From: Prochlorococcus marinus str. MIT 1013
GTDB lineage: Bacteria > Cyanobacteriota > Cyanobacteriia > PCC-6307 > Cyanobiaceae
Length of the DNA stretch: 64,000 nucleotides
Direction: 5' to 3'
Assembly: GCF_027359395.1 (NCBI RefSeq)
Contig: NZ_CP114778.1
Location: 496,001-560,000 of the forward strand
Shown here: one piece after another, positions 1-8,458 of the stretch
Position numbering within the stretch: the stretch's first letter is position 1
Layout of the letters: each line of letters opens with the position of its first letter
Translations under genes and position numbers: made by a program
The notes under the pieces: generated by a model
The model's database searches: none
Told to the model about the DNA's origin: nothing
What the model saw: only the letters and a program-made list of their open reading frames with translations

Positions 1-25
1 TAGGCGAAAATATAAAGAAAGAGAA

Positions 26-235
26 ATGAAAAGAGTTTTCCAATTGAGAAGGTATCTTGAATGGAGAGATTTAACACCTGAAGAAAAGCTCTCAGCCAAA
101 AGATTCTTATTAATACCATTATTTGGATATTTAATAATTGGGATATTTAATCAGAACTTTTCGTTGATTGTTCTACTTCTAATTGGATATGTTCTTTATA
201 AAAAATTTGAAAAAGGGGGCATTATCAAGAAATAA
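26..235 (+). CDS. Small two-helix membrane protein, unknown function
   Basis: A 69-residue protein whose ATG is preceded by an AAGAAAGAGA purine run that can act as ribosome binding site. A charged N-terminus (RRYLEWRDLTPEEKLSAKR) is followed by two adjacent hydrophobic stretches (about residues 28-42 and 46-57) and a basic tail, so a small helical-hairpin inner or thylakoid membrane protein is likely. I recognise no family. It lies upstream of, and convergent with, the hli array. Confidence 0.55.
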   Translation: MKRVFQLRRYLEWRDLTPEEKLSAKRFLLIPLFGYLIIGIFNQNFSLIVLLLIGYVLYKKFEKGGIIKK

Positions 236-318
236 AAAAACTACGTTTTAGAGGAATAAAAAAGTCCCAACCGTAATAACAGAGAAGGAGCAATTTTTAT
301 TAGATCTTAAAGATAGGA

Positions 319-444
319 CTAAATAATCCCTGGAATAATCCAGCCAGTTAGTCCGTAGTTAATGACTGCAGCAAAGAAGCCCATCATCGCGAGACGACCA
401 TTCATTATTTCAGCTGTTTTCCAGTAGTTAGTTTCTTTGTTCAT
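319..444 (-). CDS. hli: High-light-inducible protein (Hli), 41 aa
   Basis: Single-helix chlorophyll a/b-binding-like protein of the thylakoid membrane. Members bind chlorophyll and carotenoid and protect the photosystems under light or nutrient stress. The canonical motif NGRLAMMG is present, and the C-terminus GWIIPGII is a variant of the TGQIIPG ending of Prochlorococcus and cyanophage Hli. It is the last gene of a five-gene minus-strand array. Its ATG shares one base with the TAA of the gene before it (TAATG at 442-446), so translation is probably coupled. A longer start at 504 would read the preceding hli gene in another frame and is rejected. Confidence 0.9.
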   Translation of the reverse strand: MNKETNYWKTAEIMNGRLAMMGFFAAVINYGLTGWIIPGII

Positions 445-593
445 TACACGAAACCTGGAATGATTTGACCTGTTGTTGCATATGCACCAACTAGAGCAAT
501 GCATCCAAATAATGCAGCATAGCCGTTAAGTCTTTCTGCAGTTACCTTTTCAGGATCAATGTTTCTGCTGTTGTTGTTGTTTTGAGTAGTCAT
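444..593 (-). CDS. hli: High-light-inducible protein (Hli), 49 aa
   Basis: An Hli with a hydrophilic N-terminus (MTTQNNNNSRN) followed by one transmembrane helix and the ending TGQIIPGFV, the form shared with cyanophage Hli. The pigment-binding motif reads ERLNGYAALFG, so the Arg of the usual NGRxAMxG is Tyr. In LHC-type helices this Arg forms the intermolecular ion pair with Glu, so pairing or pigment ligation may differ. The start overlaps the upstream stop as TAATG (591-595), and it is translationally coupled with both neighbours. Confidence 0.88.
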   Translation of the reverse strand: MTTQNNNNSRNIDPEKVTAERLNGYAALFGCIALVGAYATTGQIIPGFV

Positions 594-739
594 TACACAA
601 CACCTGGAATGATTTGACCTGTTGTTAGATATGCACCAATGAGTGCCCAGCATCCAACAAATGCTGCGTAGCCATTGAGTCTTTCAGCAATTACTTTGCC
701 TTCTTCAACTCTTGGAGTTTCAGTGGTTTGATTTTTCAT
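593..739 (-). CDS. hli: High-light-inducible protein (Hli), 48 aa
   Basis: Close paralogue of the next downstream gene: ERLNGYAAFVG motif, helix GCWALIGAYL, ending TTGQIIPGVV. It too has Tyr in place of the Arg of the Hli motif. ATG at 737-739 overlaps the upstream TAA (739-741) as TAATG. The DNA encoding the last 20 residues is nearly repeated in the neighbouring gene, which points to recent tandem duplication. Confidence 0.87.
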   Translation of the reverse strand: MKNQTTETPRVEEGKVIAERLNGYAAFVGCWALIGAYLTTGQIIPGVV

Positions 740-858
740 TAAACGACACCTGGAATAAGTTGACCGGTTGTTAGATAGATACCTGTTAGTAGAACGAATG
801 CCATCATGGCTGGTCTGCCGATGCTTCTTTCTAGGATTGTTTTGTTAGATGGTTGCAT
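739..858 (-). CDS. hli: Short Hli-like protein, 39 aa
   Basis: One-helix protein with motif LERSIGRPAMMAF and ending TTGQLIPGVV. The Arg and Met of the chlorophyll-binding motif are kept, but the Asn before GR, a pigment ligand in the family, is Ile and the Gly after AMM is Ala. The N-terminus is only about 9 residues. It starts 20 bases after the stop of the first hli gene and ends in a TAATG overlap with the next one, so it belongs to the same transcript. Confidence 0.82.
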   Translation of the reverse strand: MQPSNKTILERSIGRPAMMAFVLLTGIYLTTGQLIPGVV

Positions 859-878
859 TGTTATTGGTAGTTATTGGT

Positions 879-1085
879 TTAGAAAATTCCAGGAATGATT
901 TGACCTGTGGTGAAATATGAAATCAAAAGACTGATCATTCCGATCATTGCCCAACGGCCATTTGTCTTTTCAGCTTCTTCTGGATAGCTGGTGTAGTCCT
1001 CTACAAGCTGAGGCTGTGTTTCACGGCCAAAGATGTTTTGCTTGCCGTACTCAGTGATTACTTGAGAAGAAGATGAAGTCGTCAT
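879..1085 (-). CDS. hli: High-light-inducible protein (Hli), 68 aa, first gene of the array
   Basis: Promoter-proximal gene of the array. A roughly 38-residue hydrophilic N-terminal extension precedes the canonical motif EKTNGRWAMIG, a helix and the ending TTGQIIPGIF. The ATG at 1085 has no in-frame upstream alternative close by. The array promoter must lie in the 720-base gap toward psbA. Chlorophyll-binding photoprotection is established for the family; the role of the extension is unknown. Confidence 0.92.
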   Translation of the reverse strand: MTTSSSSQVITEYGKQNIFGRETQPQLVEDYTSYPEEAEKTNGRWAMIGMISLLISYFTTGQIIPGIF

Positions 1086-1808
1086 TACTGGAATTGCATT
1101 GATGTGAATAAATGTAAAGTATTGCTTTGGTAGTGCAAAGATACGGTCCGGTACGGCTTCTTCTAATCCTTAATAGAGATGAACCTCAAAAACTAAATAC
1201 AGCAACTAATTAGAGAGATATTAATCCAGTGATTAGATTTATTGATGATTCTGATAAGTATAAATAGCCCAAAATGGTTAGCACTACTTCAACCGTCCTA
1301 CAGCTATTGAGTGTTTCTATTTTTGTTTATAACTATCTATACAACTTGAAAAAACCAAACGTTTAGTCATACTTGCAATCAACAAAACTACTGCTACAAA
1401 ACCAATCGTTTTATGGAATCTATCTGCACTTCTTCTATTATCAGGTGCTAATGAAGTTGGCATAACACTATTCGCCTAGGTAATAGTGTAAAAACTCAAA
1501 TATTTCGAACTAAATAATTAAAGAAATAAAAGATCAGACAAGAAAAGTTGCTTGATAAATTTCTACATTTATAAATTTGAGTAAAAATTTGCTTAACTTC
1601 TATTTTACTTATCAATCAGGCCATTAGCTGGCAAGAGAACTTATCGAATAAGAAAAAATTATTCACCTAAACAGATTTACTAATTTCCATTAACCAAATT
1701 TTGGTGAGTTTACCCATCCTAGATATCTTATTTAGAAGCTAAATTTGGTCCGTCAGATTTTCTGATCTTACTTAATGCCCTTACGGGCAAAACAAAACGT
1801 TCTTATTC
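1086..1808. promoter_or_regulatory. Divergent control region between the hli array and psbA
   Basis: About 720 bases with no intact gene separate the two divergent photosystem transcripts and must hold both promoters. Directly before psbA are two small perfect hairpins: TCAGA-TTT-TCTGA at 1753-1765 and TGCCC-TTAC-GGGCA at 1776-1789. The second ends 19 bases before the psbA ATG and probably lies in the leader RNA. No Shine-Dalgarno sequence is seen at psbA. Exact start sites cannot be read from sequence. Confidence 0.5.
1364..1479 (+). pseudogene. Decayed copy of the 37-aa LWNLPALLL membrane peptide family
   Basis: The frame ending at TAG 1477-1479 reads PIVLWNLSALLLLSGANEVG before a diverged end, clearly related to the intact peptides at 9380-9493 and 43717-43830 (VLILWNLPALLLLAGAFQIG). 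No ATG, GTG or TTG occurs in frame before the hydrophobic part, so this copy is probably dead. Confidence 0.5.
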
Positions 1809-2891
1809 ATGACCACCATTCAGCAGCAACGTTCTTCGTTGCTCAAAGGTTGGCCACAATTCTGCGAGTGGGTTACTTCCACCAACAACCGTATCTATGT
1901 CGGTTGGTTCGGTGTATTGATGATCCCTTGCCTTCTTGCGGCAACAACTTGTTTCATCGTTGCATTTATCGCTGCTCCTCCAGTTGATATCGACGGTATC
2001 CGTGAGCCAGTAGCTGGTTCATTTATGTATGGAAACAACATCATTTCTGGTGCTGTTGTTCCTTCAAGTAACGCTATCGGCCTTCACTTCTACCCAATCT
2101 GGGAAGCAGCAACTCTTGATGAGTGGCTATATAACGGCGGCCCTTACCAGCTTGTAATCTTCCACTTCCTTATTGGTATCTCTGCATACATGGGACGTCA
2201 GTGGGAGCTTTCATACCGTTTAGGTATGCGCCCATGGATCTGTGTTGCTTACTCAGCTCCTGTATCAGCAGCTTTCGCTGTATTCCTTGTTTACCCATTC
2301 GGTCAGGGTTCATTCTCTGATGGTATGCCTCTAGGAATCTCTGGAACATTCAACTTCATGTTCGTTTTCCAGGCTGAGCACAACATCTTGATGCACCCAT
2401 TCCATATGGCTGGTGTAGCAGGTATGTTCGGTGGTGCTTTGTTCTCTGCAATGCACGGTTCTTTGGTTACTTCATCACTTATCCGTGAGACAACAGGACT
2501 TGATTCACAGAACTACGGTTACAAGTTTGGACAAGAAGAAGAGACATACAACATCGTTGCAGCTCATGGCTACTTCGGTCGTTTGATCTTCCAATATGCA
2601 AGCTTCAACAACAGCCGTAGCCTTCACTTCTTCTTGGCTTCATGGCCAGTGATTTGTGTTTGGTTGACATCTATGGGCATCTGCACCATGGCGTTCAACT
2701 TGAACGGTTTCAACTTCAACCAGTCTGTAGTTGATACTTCAGGCAAGGTTGTACCAACCTGGGGTGACGTACTTAACCGTGCAAACCTTGGTATGGAAGT
2801 AATGCACGAGCGTAATGCTCACAACTTCCCACTTGACCTAGCAGCTGCTGAGTCTACTTCTGTAGCTCTTGTTGCACCTGCAATCGGTTAA
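1809..2891 (+). CDS. psbA: Photosystem II reaction-centre protein D1
   Basis: 360-residue D1 subunit, which binds P680, the pheophytin, QB and most manganese-cluster ligands in the thylakoid membrane. Recognised by family landmarks in order: [84 protein letters not shown], and [13 protein letters not shown] with a C-terminal extension removed by CtpA after that Ala. There is one extra residue at the N-terminus. The position equivalent to 130 is Gln (GRQWELS), the D1:1 or low-light form, not the Glu of the high-light D1:2 form. The alternative frame starting at 1775 is a shadow. Confidence 0.99.
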   Translation: MTTIQQQRSSLLKGWPQFCEWVTSTNNRIYVGWFGVLMIPCLLAATTCFIVAFIAAPPVDIDGIREPVAGSFMYGNNIISGAVVPSSNAIGLHFYPIWEAATLDEWLYNGGPYQLVIFHFLIGISAYMGRQWELSYRLGMRPWICVAYSAPVSAAFAVFLVYPFGQGSFSDGMPLGISGTFNFMFVFQAEHNILMHPFHMAGVAGMFGGALFSAMHGSLVTSSLIRETTGLDSQNYGYKFGQEEETYNIVAAHGYFGRLIFQYASFNNSRSLHFFLASWPVICVWLTSMGICTMAFNLNGFNFNQSVVDTSGKVVPTWGDVLNRANLGMEVMHERNAHNFPLDLAAAESTSVALVAPAIG

Positions 2892-2911
2892 GTCTTTAAC
2901 TTGATATTTCT

Positions 2912-2937
2912 AAAGCCCTCTTTGCGAGGGCTTTTTT
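2912..2937 (+). terminator. Rho-independent terminator of psbA
   Basis: Stem AAGCCCTC / GAGGGCTT with loop TTTGC, followed by a T run, 20 bases after the psbA stop. Confidence 0.9.
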
Positions 2938-3097
2938 GTCCTTTATTAGATTAGAGAAAACAAAAAGAGAGCAACTGAAAATTTACTATCAAATCTCTTT
3001 AACTATTAAGTCCTATTGCTCTGTCTCTATGGAAAACCTATAAGAGATTTATAAAGGAATGACTAATTAAGACTGAGCTTCCTAATGGTTCCGAGAA

Positions 3098-3724
3098 ATG
3101 AATATATCTAAATTTCTATTAATTGATGCAGCATTAGCAATTTCAGCAATACCTTTAATATTTTTGCTTCAAGGTGGGAAAAGAAAGTCTCCACTTTTAA
3201 CAAGCTCAAATAAAAAAGAACCCTTAGGAAAGTCTTCTATCAGACTACCAGATAAAGAAAAGCTTCTAGGACTGGAAATACTTGCAAAATATCAAGGTAG
3301 CGGAATTGAATTTTATTCGCTTATTGGAGATTGGAGGTTTGTCTCTGTATGGAAAAAAGACATCGACGAAGAAGATCCTATCTTTAGTTCATTGCTAAGA
3401 ATTTTCTCTGCGAAAATAGAGTTTAAAAAGGAAATCTCAACTGAGAATTCAACTAAATTTTCTGTTGTCACATCCATTCAATTTGGACTTTTCACCATCG
3501 AGTTTTCTGGTTCTGGTTGTTTAAAAGGTAAACAACCTTTATTACCATTCGTTTTTAACTTAATTGAACTTAAATCAGGTTCAAATATTTTATTAAGTAG
3601 ATCTCTTAAGGAACCCGAAGAAAAGGAAAAGTCATTTTTTGCCCTAATCGCATTAGAAGAAAATGGCAAATGGCTTTCAGCCAGAGGACAAGGAGGAGCG
3701 GTAGTGATTTGGTTGAGAGATTGA
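3098..3724 (+). CDS. Conserved membrane-anchored protein, possibly fibrillin (PAP)-like
   Basis: 208 residues. An N-terminal hydrophobic anchor (about 6-25) is followed by a Lys/Ser-rich linker and a soluble domain rich in beta strand. The domain has the landmarks GDWRFVSVW (about 77-85) and an ending WLSARGQGGAVVIWLR. Such a W-rich start plus a terminal glycine-rich strand recalls the lipocalin-like fold of plastid fibrillins, but this is only an impression. It is transcribed alone and followed by an inverted repeat. Confidence 0.6.
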   Translation: MNISKFLLIDAALAISAIPLIFLLQGGKRKSPLLTSSNKKEPLGKSSIRLPDKEKLLGLEILAKYQGSGIEFYSLIGDWRFVSVWKKDIDEEDPIFSSLLRIFSAKIEFKKEISTENSTKFSVVTSIQFGLFTIEFSGSGCLKGKQPLLPFVFNLIELKSGSNILLSRSLKEPEEKEKSFFALIALEENGKWLSARGQGGAVVIWLRD

Positions 3725-3731
3725 TTCAACT

Positions 3732-3767
3732 AGTGAAGAGTATAGGATAGTCTCCACTCTCTTCACT
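3732..3767 (+). terminator. Inverted repeat after the 3098-3724 gene
   Basis: Perfect 9-base arms AGTGAAGAG / CTCTTCACT around an 18-base loop, starting 7 bases after the stop codon. No long T run follows, so it may be an RNA stabiliser instead. Confidence 0.5.
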
Positions 3768-4150
3768 TGACTAAATCTAATATCTGAAATCCTATAGCGG
3801 TGTTTTTAAAGTTCATTTAGATAGATCACCTATCACTTCTAAAAGGCGAATTATAGTTAGCCATGTTAATGGTATAAAGAGTGTATTGAAACAGCTATAC
3901 CCAAAAAACCAACAACTAGAATTGGTGAGGAAGAAGGGAAAGTATACGTAGGAATTGAAATCATAATGAGCTATGAATGACCTTTCTAAAAGATATAATT
4001 ATTATTTGGTAGGTGTTTTTACGACAGTTAATCACGGTTACCTCTCCAATGATTCTCAGATCATCTATTTAGTCAAAAATACTCTTAATCTCACAAACCA
4101 CTGATTCATTTTTAAGATTAAAAGTCGTACTAAAAAAGGTGTTCATAACA
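3768..4150. other. Region without an intact gene
   Basis: I see only a short frame near 3885-3980 (KKPTTRIGEEEGKVYVGIEI) with no start codon. It looks like the tail of a lost gene. No repeat or RNA is evident. Confidence 0.3.
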
Positions 4151-4414
4151 TTATTCAACAAGCTCAAGCTTATAAACAATATCTTTGCAATTGTTTGCTT
4201 TGTCCCATTCTCTAGCAAATGGAGTATCAAGTATTTCTATAAAAGCTTCTAAGCTTGTGACGTTATAGAAGGAATGTGATTTATGATCATTGATTTTGTT
4301 TAAGTCATAGTCAATAACAACTCCATCACCATATTCCTTGACGAAATTTTTAATCGTTTCTTCATAGTATTCAAAGGAGCAATCAAACGTACATACAATA
4401 AATAGTCTTGCCAT
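4151..4414 (-). CDS. Small alpha-beta-barrel-like protein, 87 aa
   Basis: Paralogue of the equally long protein at 5954-6217. Both start with a strand (LFIVCTFDCSFE / LIISSFSCTFE), share a central NDHKxH motif and end NNCKDIVYxLELxE. The strand-helix-strand pattern, length and terminal strand fit a ferredoxin-like dimeric alpha-beta barrel. It lies 4 bases after the 4419-4805 gene, itself of an alpha-beta-barrel family, and is probably in one operon with it. No catalytic residue can be assigned. Confidence 0.7.
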   Translation of the reverse strand: MARLFIVCTFDCSFEYYEETIKNFVKEYGDGVVIDYDLNKINDHKSHSFYNVTSLEAFIEILDTPFAREWDKANNCKDIVYKLELVE

Positions 4415-4418
4415 TTAA

Positions 4419-4805
4419 TTAGACCCTGCTGTAACCAAGTTTGCTTTCAAAAATTTTCAATGGCAATCCAGTTGATCCCATTGCCGCTTTGCATTTTTCT
4501 CCAACAGTCCCATAAACCTCGACGGTAAAATTATCTCCAAGTTCTGCATGACACTGTAAATATTCCGCTACAGGTGGATTTGCTAAATGAGCAAGGAAAG
4601 CTTCGTCATTTTTATAAACTTCGGACCAAACGAAACAAAGAGGATTCTCGGGATCTTGATCAAAAGTATGGTGCAACATTCCTGGTTCTGAATCCTCAAC
4701 AGCCTTATCAGTTTTAGCGGCAAGTAATAAATATTCTTGAACCTTGTCTGGCTTCACTTGAATACGAGCAAGAAGAATAAAGGGTGTTTCGGCTCCGAAT
4801 GACAT
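4419..4805 (-). CDS. Antibiotic biosynthesis monooxygenase (ABM)-domain protein
   Basis: 128 residues from the ATG at 4805; a start 9 codons upstream at 4832 is equally open. The first part FILLARIQVKPDKVQEY, then EPGMLHHTFDQDPENP, FVWSEVYKNDEAFLAHL and the final HAELGD region match the ABM or dimeric alpha-beta-barrel family, in which a His and a Trp or Tyr line the pocket. Family members are monooxygenases, heme-degrading or detoxifying proteins; the substrate here is unknown. First gene of a pair with the gene at 4151-4414. Confidence 0.75.
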   Translation of the reverse strand: MSFGAETPFILLARIQVKPDKVQEYLLLAAKTDKAVEDSEPGMLHHTFDQDPENPLCFVWSEVYKNDEAFLAHLANPPVAEYLQCHAELGDNFTVEVYGTVGEKCKAAMGSTGLPLKIFESKLGYSRV

Positions 4806-5135
4806 TAATTTTTCTAGGTTAAAACTAACCATTGCATATTTCTTTTAAAAATGCTGTATTAGTTGGCCAACTCTTCAGGCTCTTCTGACATAAACATTTT
4901 TAATTTAAAAAGGTTCGGGTCTCCAAGTTGATGGCGTTTAAAACAAACAGAACAAAAATAATAATTCACCAAACTACCGGAGATGACAGGAAAAAGATAG
5001 CTGAGATATACCATTTAGTGAATCAGGTAGGATATTTTACTACCAACCGAACAGCGTTAATACTCAACTTTCTTTTTTACATAGACAAAATCTGTTTTCA
5101 GTTGCCAAAATATTTAAAAAGTCCTTACTTCGACT

Positions 5136-5300
5136 ATGGATTCTTATACAAAAGATACGCATAGGTACGCTTTTGAGCTAGTTAAAGCTGCAAGGACAAT
5201 GCCAGTCCATTTAGCTGAAAAGTTGCAACATATAAAACAATTGAGATTTAACTATCAGCTAAAGGCTTTAAGAAAAAGAATCAATAAAAGAATCACCTAA
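5136..5300 (+). CDS. 54-aa helical protein of the THRYAF family (three copies in window)
   Basis: A 54-residue charged, helical protein beginning MDSYTKDTHRYAFELVKAA. It aligns along its whole length, without gaps, with the genes at 44175-44339 and 45588-45752, all exactly 54 residues. This conservation across separate loci shows it is a real coding gene. No domain is recognised. The basic C-terminus (RKRINKRIT) could bind nucleic acid, but this is speculation. Confidence 0.75.
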   Translation: MDSYTKDTHRYAFELVKAARTMPVHLAEKLQHIKQLRFNYQLKALRKRINKRIT

Positions 5301-5344
5301 GGAGAGGCTATTAATATCATTTATTATTTTTGCTGTGTAGGTTT

Positions 5345-5704
5345 TTATGAAGTCCTCTCTTTAAATTGATCAGGTATTGGAAAATCTTCTCGTATTTGTT
5401 TTAAACGTTTTTTGTAAATAGTTTCGTAATCTGGATCACGACTTTTATAGGCGTTGTAATTTTGCCCTTCAAAATCTTCTTCTTTAATTAATTCTTCTAC
5501 TTGCTTAATAAGGTCTCTATAGATATCTGCTCCAATAATCTGATCTTTAGTAAGTTCGCTCCCATTAGAATCAGCGTATTGAATAATCCCTTTGTAAGTA
5601 AAAAGCCATTGCCTCCTTGCTAGTGGATCTAATGCGATAACTTCTTTGACTATAAAGGTTGTACAAAGTTTGAACTTTACTTCTAAATCGTTAGTTTCAA
5701 TCAC
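5345..5704 (-). CDS. Hypothetical soluble protein, 119 aa
   Basis: Mostly alpha-helical and rich in Lys, Glu and Tyr, with no signal peptide or membrane segment. Features visible are LDPLARRQWLFTYKGI near residue 27 and a C-terminal KRLKQIREDFPIP. Not recognised. It is the upstream neighbour of a 55-residue membrane peptide on the same strand. Confidence 0.6.
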   Translation of the reverse strand: MIETNDLEVKFKLCTTFIVKEVIALDPLARRQWLFTYKGIIQYADSNGSELTKDQIIGADIYRDLIKQVEELIKEEDFEGQNYNAYKSRDPDYETIYKKRLKQIREDFPIPDQFKERTS

Positions 5705-5740
5705 AAAGGAAGGAGCTTATCTTCCCTAAATTGTAGATAA

Positions 5741-5908
5741 CTATTTTGGAATTAATTCATACGGTTTGAATCCCTCAACAGGAATGGATATGATTTCATC
5801 TTCAGTTGAGTAATTTTGATTCATTTTTTTCTGCATCTCAGAATTACTCGCCAAAAAGAAAACACCAAGTGCAGCAATAAATGGGAAAAGGTTTTTTATT
5901 GTTTTCAT
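5741..5908 (-). CDS. 55-aa membrane peptide, paralogue of 48096-48209
   Basis: MKTIKNLFPFIAALGVFFLA: a single N-terminal helix followed by a polar tail. The first 30 residues align with the 37-residue peptide at 48096-48209 (VLPFLAALGVYFLALNS, then MNQ), which supports coding and a shared family. It may be a secreted or membrane-anchored peptide. Function unknown. Confidence 0.65.
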   Translation of the reverse strand: MKTIKNLFPFIAALGVFFLASNSEMQKKMNQNYSTEDEIISIPVEGFKPYELIPK

Positions 5909-5953
5909 TAGTTTTTTTCAGTAGAAAAGATCTCTAAACTCCAGAGAATTTAG

Positions 5954-6217
5954 TTATTCAATAAGTTCAAGAGTATAAACAATATCTTTGCAGTTATTTC
6001 TTTTGTCGAACTCTTTAGCTTCATCGCTTTCTAATGAGGCTCCAAATTTATTCATATCGGTGATATGAATTAACGTATGAGCTTTATGGTCATTTACTTT
6101 TACAAACTCATAGTCACTTACATAATCCTTAACCAAGCAACCAAAGAAATTCTCAGTAATTTCTTTTTCAAATTCTTCAAAAGTACAGCTAAAACTGGAA
6201 ATAATGAGGGTATTCAT
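5954..6217 (-). CDS. Small alpha-beta-barrel-like protein, 87 aa, paralogue of 4151-4414
   Basis: The same length and pattern as the 4151-4414 protein: N-terminal strand, NDHKAHTLIHITD core and the ending NNCKDIVYTLELIE. The two differ at most other positions, so the duplication is old. Transcribed in the same direction about 1.5 kb away with unrelated genes between. Confidence 0.7.
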   Translation of the reverse strand: MNTLIISSFSCTFEEFEKEITENFFGCLVKDYVSDYEFVKVNDHKAHTLIHITDMNKFGASLESDEAKEFDKRNNCKDIVYTLELIE

Positions 6218-6356
6218 AAAAAATGATCAGAACAATAGTTAGGGTTGTACTTTTTTATAGCATTTCTGTAAGGATAGACATATCTTTAGATTCTTCTGAC
6301 ATATCAGGAAATTTCATACTTTCAATACTAATAGAGTATGACGGTTGGGAATTTAA

Positions 6357-6683
6357 TTAGCCTTTCATAGCTTCTTCAATAATAGAAATCTCTCTGGTGT
6401 TTCTTCTATTTAGTCCACGCAGGTCTAATTGAAAGCGTATTACCTCCAATGCAAGTTTGTTAAATCGAAAGGTTGCTTGTACATATCCATGTGAGTAATC
6501 AGATTCAAAATATCCAAAACCCTTCAAGTCTTTTACGAGGATATAACTATCAAAAATTTTGCTATACCATCTTATCAGCATACTGTTGTCCATAATGTCA
6601 GCTATAGCTATACGAGATATAGTTTTAGCTCTTACAGCGAAGTAATCATTAAGGTCCTGGTAGATAGGCAAAAAGAATTTCAT
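6357..6683 (-). CDS. Hypothetical protein, 108 aa
   Basis: Soluble, mixed alpha/beta, rich in aromatic residues (KGFGYFESDYSHGYVQATFRF). No motif recognised and no signal sequence. It ends with a charged helix. Standing alone, it has only codon-pattern support. Confidence 0.5.
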   Translation of the reverse strand: MKFFLPIYQDLNDYFAVRAKTISRIAIADIMDNSMLIRWYSKIFDSYILVKDLKGFGYFESDYSHGYVQATFRFNKLALEVIRFQLDLRGLNRRNTREISIIEEAMKG

Positions 6684-6998
6684 TAACCCTTTCTAGCTGA
6701 TCTTTCTCAACTCATCTTCTTGCTATGAACAAAGTTATAAAAAGCAACCATATTAGTCACAAATAAATCAAGAGAATTAACACCATTGTTTGGAGTCATA
6801 TCTAAAACGGACAAACCTTAAACTTTAAAAACTCACCAATGAATTTCTTTAAAACCTCATTTGCTGTCAGCGATAGCTTTATCAAGTTCTTTTATAACTC
6901 TTGAACCTGCAAAGTCTAATGAGAAGATAGAAGTTACTCCATTATTAATTCAATCAACGAGGAGGACTTAGCGGTAAAAGACCTCATACCCAAGATAA

Positions 6999-7274
6999 AA
7001 AAAAGCTGAACTAAGACTTTTAAAAGTCAATATTCCAGTCGGATTAATGACTCCCTTACATATACATCCAGCACCAATACTGGTTTTTCTACAACAAGGA
7101 AAACTAAAACACTCAAGAGGTGAGACCATTAATTTTTTTAGCGCTGGAGAATCATTTATTGAAAGCGATAGTGGTTCTCCTTACTTATTTGAGAGCGTAG
7201 ACAAAAAGCCAGCGTTCTTTTTGTCGGTGTGTCATCTGCTACTGGTCTACCTACAACAATTAATAAATAGTTAG
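6999..7274 (+). pseudogene. Fragment of a cupin-domain protein
   Basis: The frame reads VNIPVGLMTPLHIHPAPILV then FLQQGKLKHSRGE and GESFIESDSG. The HIHP and turn glycines are typical of the first metal-binding motif of a cupin. The frame is open only from 6999, giving about 16 residues before the first ATG (7047). Its C-terminal end (LLLVYLQQLINS) no longer looks like a beta barrel, so both ends appear damaged. The 300 bases before it hold no intact gene. Confidence 0.5.
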
Positions 7275-7447
7275 TCCCAGTTTTTGCTATTAAAATAAAT
7301 TCAAATATTTATAAATCCTGAAACCAAGCAAGGGATATGAAAACGGATCTTTATCTCATAACATATGTAATATGTAATCTCAATTTTAAGGCTATAAAAA
7401 ACATAGGAAGCTAATCAGCTGCCACTAATCTATAGGACTATTGATCG

Positions 7448-7630
7448 ATGGTTTCATTTGCTAGAGCAAGAACAAGATCATTGCTATCAAGGCTGTGGCC
7501 TGCGACAGAAAAAAGCATTAACAATCAAACATTTGAGTCGCACAAGTCAAAAAAGCTGATTGAAGATATTGCCGAGCAAAACAAGTGTTTCTTGGAAGCA
7601 AGCAAGAATGGTGGAATGTGGTTTTCTTAG
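7448..7630 (+). CDS. Possible small protein, 60 aa
   Basis: Begins MVSFARARTRSLLSRLWPAT, basic and possibly amphipathic, followed by a polar part. No paralogue in the window and no recognised domain. Support is weak: open frame plus ATG only. Confidence 0.25.
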   Translation: MVSFARARTRSLLSRLWPATEKSINNQTFESHKSKKLIEDIAEQNKCFLEASKNGGMWFS

Positions 7631-7855
7631 AGCATTGACTTAAAGGCAGAGTTGAGACCTATCTCTGAATGATATCGGCGGAAGGTTAGGGCTGAGATAA
7701 AGCTCTCCAAAACAAGCTAATAGTTTTGGTTGAATTTATTTAATTAGAATATAAAAAATAGATAAAAAATTATTTGGGTGATTCATTAAATCAAGCAAAG
7801 CATTGAAACTTAAAATATCGAATTCTATAACAAGAAATAAATTATTGAAGATCAA

Positions 7856-8398
7856 TTATTTATTGGCCTCTTCCTCAATGTATTTTTTAAGGGTATAACC
7901 ATGACAATCAAATGGATATTCTGCCCTAGTCATCTCGCTTGCCTGAGTCTTATCAGCATCATTACCTCTAAATTTCCGACAATCACATATAAAGTCCATC
8001 TTGGTTCCATCCTTATAATCTTTCACTCTCGTATCTAGCCATTCTTTTGCTTGCTCAGGCATCTCATTACAAGCAATCCATGACCCCCAGAACAGTGCAT
8101 CAAACATTTGTATTGCTTCTGCTCTTTTATTTGGCCCTGCCAAGTCCTCACAAAAATTTCTTACTGGACAGTCTTTTCTACTGATATAAAACTTTTTAGC
8201 TTGATTCTCATAACCTCTTACATATATTTTTTTATTATTTACTGCGTCCAAAGCAGCGTTTAATTGATCTCCTCCGAATGTATTGGTTATTCTAGCTTTA
8301 TCAATTGATATCTGATCAGTAAGTTCCGTTTCACTTTCAGTAGCGATATCATCTCTTCTGACATCAAATTGTCCAAGCACTTCAATTTGTTCAGTCAT
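7856..8398 (-). CDS. DUF4326-like protein, long form, 180 aa
   Basis: One of three paralogues (with 10234-10662 and 44855-45277). Shared order: IEVLGxxDxRR start, KKFYISRKDCPVRN (first conserved box), a helix AIQMFDALFW, helix EWLDTRVKDYKDGTKMD, then ICDCRKFRG and the C-terminal PFDCHGYTLKKYIEE. The DUF4326 family has the same layout: R-x-x-P-x-x-NPF, helix, then C-x-C and CHG-x-x-L. This copy has an insertion of about 45 residues after the N-terminus. ATG 8398 aligns with the paralogues, so the start at 8413 is rejected. Enzymatic role unknown. Confidence 0.65.
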   Translation of the reverse strand: MTEQIEVLGQFDVRRDDIATESETELTDQISIDKARITNTFGGDQLNAALDAVNNKKIYVRGYENQAKKFYISRKDCPVRNFCEDLAGPNKRAEAIQMFDALFWGSWIACNEMPEQAKEWLDTRVKDYKDGTKMDFICDCRKFRGNDADKTQASEMTRAEYPFDCHGYTLKKYIEEEANK

Positions 8399-8458
8399 AT
8401 AGGTGCAACTCATCTTCCATTAGATTGAATGATTTTATTCTAATTTGTGCAAAACGAT

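Noticed and set aside
319-653. Longer starts for the last two hli genes (504 and 653)
   Set aside because: The extra residues (C-I-x-NNRSNHSR) are the same in both because they read the preceding hli gene in another frame.
1775-1987. 70-codon frame overlapping the psbA start
   Set aside because: It is a +1 shadow of psbA with no homologous look; only its first bases (the leader hairpin) are of interest.
4928-5164. 78-codon frame on plus
   Set aside because: Poor composition, no paralogue, and it overlaps the start of the well-supported 54-residue gene at 5136-5300 in another frame.
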